A stretch of 32,888 nucleotides of DNA from Acidimicrobiales bacterium (GTDB taxonomy: Bacteria; Actinomycetota; Acidimicrobiia; Acidimicrobiales; UBA8592): positions 1 to 32,888 of the forward strand of contig WTHU01000120.1 of NCBI GenBank assembly GCA_011523005.1, in the 5' to 3' direction. Below the pieces are notes generated by a model. The model was not told the DNA's origin. It saw nothing but the letters and a program-made list of their open reading frames with translations, and searched no databases. The position numbers and the translations under genes were made by a program. Positions 15,394-23,353 of the stretch are shown piece by piece (positions within the stretch are counted from its first letter, which is position 1; each line of letters starts with the position of its first letter).

Positions 15394-16449
15394 TCATTCA
15401 AGCCCGTATTCGGATTCGGTTATTTCTGAGATTAACTCAATCGTTGATGTATCAGTTGTTCGTATAATCAGTCCTGTTGCCCCATTTGGAACAAGTTGAG
15501 TGAAGCGTTCTCGTATTCTCTCTACTGGGCCTATGAGGCCACTTTGGTCTATGTATTCATCTGGTACTGCAAGCACTGCTCCTTCCTTATCTCCACTTAG
15601 CCAGCACTCCTGAATCTTCTGAGCTGCTTCTGGAAATCCTCTTCTAGCCATTGAATCTCTGTGGTAATTATTGTTTTCACTTCCCATTCCTCCGACATAC
15701 ATCGCTGTCTGGGGTTTACGCCGATTTATTGCACCTTGAATGTCATCTGTTATTTCCACACTGAGATTTGTAAACAATTGGAAATTCTCTCGAGGCACGG
15801 CGTTTTCCTTTCTCTTTTGAAAACCTTTTTCTAAATTGGGTCCATGTATCTCCCAACCATCAAGTCCGTAACCCATTGGGAGCCATCCATCAGCTACTTC
15901 TGCGGCTAAAGCTGTGTTCAGTGGAGCACCGGAAGCGATCCAAATCTCTATATTACCGACAGGGTGAAGAATGGATTTAAGTGCTTTGCCTTCATTAATG
16001 GACCCATCCGCGGTGTATGGCAGGGTAAGTTGTTTGCCTATGTGTGTCACAGGTTCTTCTCGGGCAAAGATTTTTCTCATGATAGAGACATAGTCCCTTA
16101 ACCAGTGGTGGGGGCTTCCCCAGGGTTGCCCGTACCATCCCTCAACGATTTGAGGACCTGAAACCCCCAGCCCGATAATGGTTCTATCCCCTCCAGCAAG
16201 AGCATCAATTGTCATTGCGGCCATGGCTGTTGATGCTGGTGTTCGTGCAGCGACCTGAACGACTGCTGTTCCCAACTTTATCGTTGTTGTTTTTCCAGCG
16301 AGATATGCGAGGGTTGAGAGCGCATCGGATCCGTACGCCTCAGCTGTCCAAACTGAGTGATAACCATAACGTTCTGCGGTTTCTATCGCCTCAATCGGGA
16401 GATCTAATACTGCTTTGTTATAAACCTCTAGTCCAAGTGCGAGTTTCAT
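15394..16449 (-). CDS. LLM class F420-dependent oxidoreductase (TIGR03559/Rv3520c-like)
   Basis: This 351-residue LLM-fold oxidoreductase is paralogous to the one at 4859-5899. They share the YGSDALSTLAYLAGKT region, the GLGVSGPQIVEGWYG signature (about residues 93-107), the TAMYVGGMGSENNNYH segment and the following WLSGDKEGA helix. F420 dependence is inferred from family membership. GGGGGAA precedes the ATG. It is 29 bases downstream of the TetR gene in the operon read from 18313 and precedes the alpha/beta hydrolase. The native substrate cannot be read from the sequence. Confidence 0.88.
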   Translation of the reverse strand: MKLALGLEVYNKAVLDLPIEAIETAERYGYHSVWTAEAYGSDALSTLAYLAGKTTTIKLGTAVVQVAARTPASTAMAAMTIDALAGGDRTIIGLGVSGPQIVEGWYGQPWGSPHHWLRDYVSIMRKIFAREEPVTHIGKQLTLPYTADGSINEGKALKSILHPVGNIEIWIASGAPLNTALAAEVADGWLPMGYGLDGWEIHGPNLEKGFQKRKENAVPRENFQLFTNLSVEITDDIQGAINRRKPQTAMYVGGMGSENNNYHRDSMARRGFPEAAQKIQECWLSGDKEGAVLAVPDEYIDQSGLIGPVERIRERFTQLVPNGATGLIIRTTDTSTIELISEITESEYGLE

Positions 16450-16478
16450 ATTCCCCCTTTACGGAGAATAGCTCAACA

Positions 16479-17081
16479 TTATGATGAAGGTCCGAGTAAA
16501 ACTCCGGTGAGCATGTCAGTGAGCGTCTCAACATATTCTTCATGCGAGTTGGGAAGTTGCCGATTATCGGAAACAAGTTGCGCTCGACTTGCAGTGAGTG
16601 CGGTCATGAGCATGATCATTCCTAGTACCCGTTGACTATCGGTCTCTTTTTGGAGCAGCCCCAAAATGTATCGAAGATATTCGTGGACATTATCATCTTC
16701 AAAAGATGCGACAAACTCCCAATCTGTCATCCAGCCACGCAACTGATCTACGATGCGCAGGTAATCGCATCCGCTTTCGGTGTGAAGGCAACTTGCGTAC
16801 ACTTCAACCAGTAATTGGACGAGTTCACGGGTTGTTGGTCTATCGCCAAGATGCGCTAGCAATTCCGCCCGAATGGCATCTAGTTCTTTACTTCTTCGCC
16901 TCAACAATGTGATGATGAGGTCGTTTCGTGTTCCGAAGTGATAGTTGAGTGCTGATTCGTTTTTTTGTCCGGCGGCTTCCGTAATTTGTCTATTTGTGAC
17001 AGCGAAAACGCCATCAGTCGCAAACATTTTTTCGGCATGGTCAAGTAGCCGTTCTTTTGTGTCCGAACTGTTTCGAGGCAT
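16479..17081 (-). CDS. TetR family transcriptional regulator
   Basis: This is a 200-residue TetR-type repressor. The N-terminal DNA-binding domain (about residues 8-58) includes FAVTNRQITEAAGQKNESALNYHFGTRNDLI, with the family's helix-turn-helix and the Y-x-F-x-x-R/K-x-x-L pattern (quoted here as a landmark across positions 27-57). The rest is helical and should bind a ligand. It starts eight bases after the stop of the LLM gene at 17090-18313, without a strong ribosome site, which suggests translational coupling. The palindrome over the -10 box at 18341-18359 is its likely operator, so it probably represses its own operon. Confidence 0.92.
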   Translation of the reverse strand: MPRNSSDTKERLLDHAEKMFATDGVFAVTNRQITEAAGQKNESALNYHFGTRNDLIITLLRRRSKELDAIRAELLAHLGDRPTTRELVQLLVEVYASCLHTESGCDYLRIVDQLRGWMTDWEFVASFEDDNVHEYLRYILGLLQKETDSQRVLGMIMLMTALTASRAQLVSDNRQLPNSHEEYVETLTDMLTGVLLGPSS

Positions 17082-17089
17082 GAGTCTCG

Positions 17090-18313
17090 TTACGCGCTAA
17101 GCGGAAGAATTGCAGAATCTGGGATCACTGTGACTTCATGAACTTCAGGTGGAAGTTCGTTGTTAAATGCTTCGAATTTAGGCTGAGCGGTTTCTCTCAT
17201 TCGGGTTGTTGAATGAACCGGATCCTTATCAAATTCAGGAATCACTTGATCGCCAAATATTTCTAGCATTTCTTTGATTTCTTCATGTTGCATACCTTCA
17301 ATCGGAAGACCAAAGACGACTTGGTCACATCCGACGCTTTGGTAAGCCTCAAGTTGTTCACTTACTTCTTCAGGGTTTCCGCACAACATGTAACCAGCTT
17401 CAATTATCTGGTCCAGCATTTCGTCGGTCCATTCAATAAGTGTGCTCGCTGGAGCATGAGGCCACGTAATTCCGTCTGGTGATTTTGGCATTGTGTCGTG
17501 GTAAAGGTTGACCATTGTCACGAGGTATCCTCGCCCCCTAGCTTTTGCGATCTCTCGAGCTCGTTCCCTATCTTCTAGACAAATGACGCCGTTTGTCATC
17601 ATGACATTGTTGTTTTGGAATTGTCCGATGATTTCGGTAGGTGAGGCTGCTGCTTCTTTGTATGCTTCGAGGCGGCCTTTGAGATTGTGGATTGGTTCAA
17701 AGTTGAAAGCAATGGCACCAATTCCGAGGGAACCGGCTTTCGCAAAGGTTTCGGGGTTTCCGCATGCAACCCAGATAGGGGGATGTCCTTTGCCATATGG
17801 TTTTGGAAGGATGTTGTGGGGGCCTGGAACTGACCAACCGTTGCCTTCAAATGAGTAGTCTTTTTGTTCCCACATTCTCGGGATTTCGCGAATGACTTCA
17901 TCCCACATAGCTTTTGTTTGGGATGGTTGGGTTCCACTGAATGTCATGAGTTCGTGGCTTCCTGCACCTCGTCCAGTTCCGAATTCGAACCTATTGTTAG
18001 TGACGTGATCAAGCATTGCTGCTCGTTCAGCTATCCGCACGGGGTGTTCTTTGGTGACCGGGAGGCTAGTGATGGCGGAGCCTATATGTATGCGTTCTGT
18101 TTGTGCTGCGACCCAGCCCATAAGTGGTGCGGGTGCTGACATGTGGCTGTATTCGACTAAACCATGGTGTTCGCCGTACCACATGTATTTCCAGTTATTT
18201 CTGTCTGCGATAACAGCGTATTCCGATTCTCTCATGAGTTCGGTGTGCTCAGATTCAGTGTCGTGTGCTGCTGGTCCTGGGATATATCCGTTGCTGAAAA
18301 TTCCGAATTCCAT
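17090..18313 (-). CDS. LLM class flavin-dependent oxidoreductase (LuxA-like)
   Basis: This is a 407-residue luciferase-like monooxygenase and the first gene of the TetR-containing operon. It begins MEFGIFSNGYIPG and contains YMWYGEHHGL (about residues 43-52), the double His segment found in LuxA-like proteins, then ITSLPVTKEHPVRIAERAA, RFEFGTGRGAGSHE, and PPIWVACGNPETFAKAG, where the flavin phosphate is bound in relatives. It is longer than the F420-type LLM proteins here and may use FMN with oxygen. GGAGG lies six bases before the ATG, with a near-consensus promoter about 30 bases further upstream. The substrate is unknown. Confidence 0.9.
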   Translation of the reverse strand: MEFGIFSNGYIPGPAAHDTESEHTELMRESEYAVIADRNNWKYMWYGEHHGLVEYSHMSAPAPLMGWVAAQTERIHIGSAITSLPVTKEHPVRIAERAAMLDHVTNNRFEFGTGRGAGSHELMTFSGTQPSQTKAMWDEVIREIPRMWEQKDYSFEGNGWSVPGPHNILPKPYGKGHPPIWVACGNPETFAKAGSLGIGAIAFNFEPIHNLKGRLEAYKEAAASPTEIIGQFQNNNVMMTNGVICLEDRERAREIAKARGRGYLVTMVNLYHDTMPKSPDGITWPHAPASTLIEWTDEMLDQIIEAGYMLCGNPEEVSEQLEAYQSVGCDQVVFGLPIEGMQHEEIKEMLEIFGDQVIPEFDKDPVHSTTRMRETAQPKFEAFNNELPPEVHEVTVIPDSAILPLSA

Positions 18314-18340
18314 ATTTTCCTCCGTATGGGCGTCTTACGT

Positions 18341-18359
18341 ATTAATGTATGCCATTAAT
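18341..18359. promoter_or_regulatory. Candidate TetR operator palindrome
   Basis: ATTAATG and CATTAAT form a perfect inverted repeat around five bases (TATGC). It covers the predicted -10 box of the operon containing the TetR gene and lies in the divergent region between two LLM genes, so it could control both. Confidence 0.5.
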
Positions 18360-18372
18360 CTGATTATGTCAA
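18344..18372 (-). promoter_or_regulatory. Near-consensus promoter of the LLM-TetR operon
   Basis: On the minus strand TTGACA (18367-18372) is followed after 17 bases by TACATT (18344-18349). Transcription would start near 18337, giving a short leader that contains the GGAGG site of the first gene. Confidence 0.6.
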
Positions 18373-18450
18373 CCGGTAATACAAAAACAGGTCTGAAATG
18401 GATATTGGTGCAAAAATAGTGAAAACTGAGAGGGCATTAAAGGAGAATTA

Positions 18451-19308
18451 ATGAAAATAGGTGTTGTATATCCTCAGACGGAATTAGAAGGTGACCCGAT
18501 CGCAGTAAAAGAAATCGGTTTAGCCACCGAAGATCTGGGCTATGACCACCTGTTGGCATATGACCATGTTGTTGGGGCTATCCATGAGGATAGGGAGCCT
18601 GAATTATGGGGGCCGTATACAAATGAAGACCCATTTCACTGCCCTTTCACCATGTTTAGCTATCTTGCCGGGATCACACAGAAGATCGAGTTGGTTACTG
18701 GCGTAATTATTCTACCGCAGAGACAAACAGCACTGGTAGCGAAGCAAACGACAGATATCGACTTACTTTCAGGTGAGCGTTTAAGACTCGGAGTTGGCAC
18801 CGGATGGAACTATGTGGAATACGACGCGCTCGGCCAAGATTTCTCTGAGCGTGGACCTCGGCTAAGTGAGCAAATTGAACTTCTTCGGAAATATTGGTCA
18901 GAAGACCTTTTCAGCTTCGAAGGCGAATATGACCGCATCGACAGAGGAAATATTAATATCAGGCCAAATCGGCAAATTCCTATCTGGCTCGGGGGGTTCT
19001 CAGAAATTGCCTTTAAGCGAGCAGGAAAACTAGGTGATGGTTTTATTTACGCCGGTGACCATGATCGTTGCTTGGAGGGAAAGAGCCGGACTGAGCATCA
19101 CTTGCGTGAGTTCGGACGAAATGAAGAAGCCTTTGGGCACGAATTGATTACCCTTCGAGATCGGACACCACAAGCTGCCGCAGAGACAGCGAAGCAATGG
19201 CGTGACTCTGGCGGAACCCATATTTCAATTTGCACAATGAACTGTGGTTTGGATGGCCTTCAGGAGCATTTAGATTTCATTAAAGAAGCACGAGACTTGT
19301 TAGGGTAA
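18451..19308 (+). CDS. LLM class F420-dependent oxidoreductase (TIGR03619-like)
   Basis: This is a 285-residue LLM-fold oxidoreductase. It has DHLLAYDHVVGA (about residues 32-43), ELVTGVIILPQRQTALVAKQ, SGERLRLGVGTGWN (about 106-119), and RQIPIWLGGFSE, in the order usual for TIGR03619 F420-dependent enzymes. AAAGGAG lies six bases before the ATG. It is divergent from the LuxA-like gene and convergent, 19 bases apart, with another TIGR03619-like gene. The region before it shares the candidate TetR operator, so control by the TetR protein is possible. Confidence 0.88.
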   Translation: MKIGVVYPQTELEGDPIAVKEIGLATEDLGYDHLLAYDHVVGAIHEDREPELWGPYTNEDPFHCPFTMFSYLAGITQKIELVTGVIILPQRQTALVAKQTTDIDLLSGERLRLGVGTGWNYVEYDALGQDFSERGPRLSEQIELLRKYWSEDLFSFEGEYDRIDRGNINIRPNRQIPIWLGGFSEIAFKRAGKLGDGFIYAGDHDRCLEGKSRTEHHLREFGRNEEAFGHELITLRDRTPQAAAETAKQWRDSGGTHISICTMNCGLDGLQEHLDFIKEARDLLG

Positions 19309-19327
19309 CTCGTCGTTCGGGTGACTT

Positions 19328-20257
19328 TTAGATGCAGTCGTTAAAACGTTTCACCACGTCGGTCAGGTACTCGGTAGCTGGATCAAGTCCATCAGGGACA
19401 GGAAGATAGGCTCTGAAATCAGTCACTCCAGCTGTGACCAGTTGTGGAACATTAGACATTGTTGCATTGAGATCAATACCATCATCATTGCGCGTTATCG
19501 GAAGCGTCCCGATTACTTGTATTTCATCGGGATCTCTTCCGTAAGCCGACACAGCTTTTCGCATTGATTCAATGCCCGATGTAATATCAATGGCGTCGGG
19601 GCCCCAAGGAATCCATCCGTACCCAAAGGTGGCCAAGCGTCGCATTGACAACTTGTTGACCGTTCCACTCACCCAAATCGGCACTCCCCCGTTCTGAAGT
19701 GGTTTTGGCATTGCATGAATGCCAGAGAATTGAAGTTCATTGGCGTTGTACTGCGCCGAAGGCTGCGTCCAAAGGGTTTGGCATACTTCTAGTGTGTGAT
19801 CGAGAAGGCGCCCTCTGTTCGCGAAATCCAAACCGCATGCATCGTATTCTTCCTTTTGCCATCCGACGCCGACACCAAGATCAACTCGGCCATTAGATAG
19901 AACATCGAGAGTTGCTAAAGACTTTGCGAGTACCGCTGGTCGGCGCAGTGCAGCGAGAAGAATGTTTGTTCCTAGCCGAACACTTTCGGTAGCTCCGGCT
20001 ATAACTGACAGGAACGTTAGCGGTTCAAGCCAATGCCCATCAGGGCCTGTAGGTTGCTTACCTCCGGAGACCCCACCGATACTTGGATCACCATAGGCTT
20101 CAAGGAAATTACCAAAAGCGACGTGATCAGAAACAACGACCTTGCCCACTCCTGCCCGATCAGCTGCAATCGCCAAATCGATTACCGGCTGCCATGAGTC
20201 TGGTTGCTCAGGGGAAAATGTTCTCAGCTGGAGAGAAAGGTAAGGTTCGTTAATCAT
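19328..20257 (-). CDS. LLM class F420-dependent oxidoreductase (TIGR03619-like)
   Basis: This 309-residue LLM-fold oxidoreductase has VVVSDHVAFG (about residues 40-49), VRLGTNILLAALRRPAVLAK, SNGRVDLGVGVGWQKEEYDA, and GGVPIWVSGTVNKLSMRR. It is related to the convergent gene at 18451-19308, shares the GVGxGWxxxEYDAxG signature with it, and probably uses F420. GGTTGGA precedes the ATG as a weak ribosome site. The 115-base gap to the divergent sulfatase gene holds a possible sulfatase promoter and nothing else I can support. The substrate is unknown. Confidence 0.87.
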   Translation of the reverse strand: MINEPYLSLQLRTFSPEQPDSWQPVIDLAIAADRAGVGKVVVSDHVAFGNFLEAYGDPSIGGVSGGKQPTGPDGHWLEPLTFLSVIAGATESVRLGTNILLAALRRPAVLAKSLATLDVLSNGRVDLGVGVGWQKEEYDACGLDFANRGRLLDHTLEVCQTLWTQPSAQYNANELQFSGIHAMPKPLQNGGVPIWVSGTVNKLSMRRLATFGYGWIPWGPDAIDITSGIESMRKAVSAYGRDPDEIQVIGTLPITRNDDGIDLNATMSNVPQLVTAGVTDFRAYLPVPDGLDPATEYLTDVVKRFNDCI

Positions 20258-20336
20258 TCCAACCTATTTTTGCTTGGTGCTATGCGTCTCATTTATGTAT
20301 AAGTTACACGATTCCGTGATCGGCACATAGCTGACA

Positions 20337-20365
20337 TTTACGGACGACCATTATCCGGCTACAAA
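20337..20365 (+). promoter_or_regulatory. Candidate promoter with leaderless start of sulfatase
   Basis: TTTACG (20337-20342) and TACAAA (20360-20365) are separated by 17 bases, and the -10 ends seven bases before the GTG at 20373. No Shine-Dalgarno is visible. Confidence 0.35.
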
Positions 20366-20372
20366 TAGAGTC

Positions 20373-21836
20373 GTGCGAATAATTTACATTGATATCGATA
20401 CATTACGCGCTGACCACCTCGGGTGCGGTGGGTACCATCGAAACACATCGCCCAATATTGATAATGTCGCTAGTGAGGGGATCAACTTCAGGAACGTATA
20501 CGCATCCGACGTTCCATGTCTGCCAAGTAGAACAGCGTTAATTACCGGAATGTTTGGTATCCGCAATGGCGTCATTAATCACGGGGGCCGTGCAGCTGAT
20601 CTTCAACCCGAGGGAAAGGATCGAGGGTTTTTCGGAAGGTTCAGTATGCGGTCATGGGCCTCTGTTTTCTACCTTGCTGGGTGGCACACAGCATCTATAT
20701 CGTCATTCCCTTTTAGACATGGTGCGTCATGGTGGAATAGCGGATTCATGGAATCCATGAACCTGATGCGTGGGTTCGGAGGAGAAAGAGCAGATCAAGT
20801 AATTCCTGGTGCTTTGGATTGGTTGGAGAGGCGCGGAAAAGCAGATGACTGGTTTTTGCATGTTCATCTTTGGGACCCTCATACCCCATATCGGACACCT
20901 GAAGATTACGGAAACCCTTTTGAGAGTGACCCCGTTCCATCATGGCATACGGAGGATGTTCGCATGGCGAACTGGGATTTATCAGGTCCACATTCCGCTC
21001 AGGAACCATGGGGCTTCCGACCCGATGAATGGGGAGAGCCACCACCTCGGCAACCATGGAATGCGTCCTCAATGGATGCAGTGAAACAAATTTTTGATGG
21101 GTATGACGTCGGTATTCGCTATGCAGATGATGCTGTTGGGGTATTACTTAATAAACTCGCCGATTTAAATGTGTTGGAGGACACCGCTGTTCTAATTAGC
21201 TCCGACCATGGTGAGGCTTTCGGTGAACTCGGAGTGTATGCCGATCATCAGGCAGCTGACGAAGTGACATGCCATATCCCTTCAATACTCAAATGGCCTG
21301 GCTTAGAGCCTCAGACTTTCAATGGCTTGCAATACCATCTTGATGTTGCCGCTACGGTTGTTGACCTTGCAGGTTTGCGCATTCCTAGCCATTGGGATGG
21401 TGAATCAATTGCAAAGCATGTGCGTGAAGGGAATGATGCTGGTCGTGAATTTCTTGTATTGTCTCAGGGGGCATGGTCATGTCAACGTTCGGTTCGCTGG
21501 GATGATTACCTGTATATGCGGACATGGCATGATGGTTTCCACGGGCATTGGAATGAAGAAATGCTGTTTGACATCACGAATGACCCTCACGAACAAGACG
21601 ATCTCTTTTCTACAACAAACCCTGATGCTTCCCACGGAAGGTCGGTGCTTTCAGATTGGACTTCGTCACAATTGGAAAGGGGTTATAGCGCTGTTGACCC
21701 TATGGAAATTGTTCTTGAGGAAGGCGGACCATTCCACACAAGAGGCCACCTACCTGAATACATAGACAGACTTCGAAAAACTGGGCGTTCGCATTGGGCT
21801 GACGTACTCGAAAGCAGACACCCGACAGAACTTTAA
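20373..21836 (+). CDS. Sulfatase (formylglycine-dependent arylsulfatase family)
   Basis: This is a 487-residue alkaline phosphatase-superfamily sulfatase. The DTLRADHLG segment (9-17) begins the metal site, and VPCLPSR (47-53) is the formylglycine signature C-x-P-x-R, with Cys49 the residue converted to formylglycine. HVHLWDPHTPY and SSDHGEAFGE supply further metal and substrate contacts. The C-terminal third has the YMRTWHDGFH/EEMLFDITNDPHEQ pattern of choline-sulfatase- and arylsulfatase-like proteins. No signal peptide is visible, so it should act in the cytoplasm on an imported sulfate ester. The modifying enzyme (FGE) is not in this window. GTG is the only suitable start. The gene is divergent from an LLM gene and convergent with the carboxyltransferase. 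Confidence 0.93.
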   Translation: MRIIYIDIDTLRADHLGCGGYHRNTSPNIDNVASEGINFRNVYASDVPCLPSRTALITGMFGIRNGVINHGGRAADLQPEGKDRGFFGRFSMRSWASVFYLAGWHTASISSFPFRHGASWWNSGFMESMNLMRGFGGERADQVIPGALDWLERRGKADDWFLHVHLWDPHTPYRTPEDYGNPFESDPVPSWHTEDVRMANWDLSGPHSAQEPWGFRPDEWGEPPPRQPWNASSMDAVKQIFDGYDVGIRYADDAVGVLLNKLADLNVLEDTAVLISSDHGEAFGELGVYADHQAADEVTCHIPSILKWPGLEPQTFNGLQYHLDVAATVVDLAGLRIPSHWDGESIAKHVREGNDAGREFLVLSQGAWSCQRSVRWDDYLYMRTWHDGFHGHWNEEMLFDITNDPHEQDDLFSTTNPDASHGRSVLSDWTSSQLERGYSAVDPMEIVLEEGGPFHTRGHLPEYIDRLRKTGRSHWADVLESRHPTEL

Positions 21837-21858
21837 ATTTCGTTAAAAGAACTTTATG

Positions 21859-23349
21859 TTAGAGGTTCACGGTTCGTTGCTTTGGATTCGCAGCGCCATC
21901 AATTCTGCTTGATGCAATCTCTAAACCCTGCAGGAGCATATTACGTGTGTCAGAAGGGTCAATAATGTCATCAATGCTCAGAGAAGATGCTGATCGATAC
22001 CCTGAGCTAAGTTCCGCCTCTCGCAATGCTTTACGTGTTTCCTGATCAGCTCCAGTCGCGTCATCGGCTCCCTTGGCAGGCATTGCGCCGAAACTCACGC
22101 CTGGAAAGGCAAGGTTCAGGGTTTGCCCATCGAATGGATTCATACCCATCGCTGTACTGCCAAAACCATACGCTTTACGCAACGTGACTTGTATTTTAGG
22201 GACCGTAGCGTGGTGTTGCGCAAGGAACATTCTTCCAGCATGTCTGAGAATGCCAGCTTTTTCAGATGATGAACCCGCCAGCACACCTGGATTATCGGTT
22301 AAGAAAATGAGTGGGAGGTGGAACGAGTCAGCGACTTGAATGAACTGGGTGGCCTTATCTGCTGCTTCGACAGTGATTGATCCCGCCATGTGCTGAGGCT
22401 GATTAGCTACGATCGCAACTGGTCTTCCGCTTAATCTTGCAAAGCACGTAATAAGTGACTGCCCGAACATTGGTTGAATAGTAAACACGCTTCCACTATC
22501 TGCGACTGTGTTGATGACGTCGTGCATGTCGTATGCTTGCCTGGGGTTTTCAGGGATGATGTCAAGGAGTTCATTCACGGTTCTTTCACCTTCAGCATCC
22601 GCAAGGCGTATTGGTGCTTGCCACGCTGATGATGGAAGGTACGAAAGCCAGGTTCGTATCTGCCCCAAGGCACTCTCATCGTTACTCGCTAGGTTATGAA
22701 TAACTCCACTGTGTAAAGCGATCTCAGGTCCACCGAGTTCTTCTTTTGTGATCTCTTCACCCAAGGAAGCTTTAACAAGGGGCGGGCCAGCGGTAAATAT
22801 TGATGCTTGTTCGGTCATGACAGTGAAGTCTGCGAGTGGTGCGCTTAGAGCTCCATGGCCTGCTGAGGGTCCAAGAACTGCTGTTGCGAGCGGGATGCGT
22901 CCGGATGCATCTGCTTGAGCTTGAAGATCCCCAGGTGTTCTAAATGAAGGTGGATCATCGGGAAGTGGAGGTCTATGACCAGCTCCTTCTAGGAGCATGA
23001 TGAGCGGAATTCGTTCTTGCAAGGCTAGTTCAGCTATCCGATACCGTTTCGCAGATTCTGCTCTACCGATAGAGCCACCCTTTACAGTGAAGTCTTCGCA
23101 ACCCACGGCTACAGGTCGACCATTGAGAGAACCAATGCCTGCAATGAACGCATCTACTTCGCCGCCAGCTAACTGCCCGACTTCTGTAAATGATCCGCCC
23201 TGAAGAAGAGACGCTATACGCTGACGCGCATCCATTTTTCCTGTGGCATGGTGCTTCGTGACTTTGTCACCACCCCCCATGGTTTGTGCATCTGCTTTAC
23301 GATCTTTTAGGTTTGCTATTTTTTCTCTCCATTTGCTTGTTTCAGCCAT
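21859..23349 (-). CDS. Acyl-CoA carboxylase carboxyltransferase (beta) subunit
   Basis: This 496-residue protein has the two-part crotonase-like fold of the carboxyltransferase subunits of propionyl-, methylcrotonyl- and geranyl-CoA carboxylases. The N-half has DARQRIASLLQGGSFTE, EDFTVKGGSIGRAESAKRYR and LEGAGHRPP; the C-half has FLTDNPGVLAGSSSEKAG, RHAGRMF and VTLRKAYGFGSTAMG. It should transfer CO2 from biotin to an acyl-CoA, but no biotin carboxylase or biotin carrier gene is in the window. The end of the P450 gene and this start form TGACTCCATG without a ribosome site, so translation is coupled. The sequence is divergent from standard propionyl-CoA carboxylase, and the acyl substrate cannot be assigned. 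Confidence 0.88.
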   Translation of the reverse strand: MAETSKWREKIANLKDRKADAQTMGGGDKVTKHHATGKMDARQRIASLLQGGSFTEVGQLAGGEVDAFIAGIGSLNGRPVAVGCEDFTVKGGSIGRAESAKRYRIAELALQERIPLIMLLEGAGHRPPLPDDPPSFRTPGDLQAQADASGRIPLATAVLGPSAGHGALSAPLADFTVMTEQASIFTAGPPLVKASLGEEITKEELGGPEIALHSGVIHNLASNDESALGQIRTWLSYLPSSAWQAPIRLADAEGERTVNELLDIIPENPRQAYDMHDVINTVADSGSVFTIQPMFGQSLITCFARLSGRPVAIVANQPQHMAGSITVEAADKATQFIQVADSFHLPLIFLTDNPGVLAGSSSEKAGILRHAGRMFLAQHHATVPKIQVTLRKAYGFGSTAMGMNPFDGQTLNLAFPGVSFGAMPAKGADDATGADQETRKALREAELSSGYRSASSLSIDDIIDPSDTRNMLLQGLEIASSRIDGAANPKQRTVNL

Positions 23350-23353
23350 GGAG

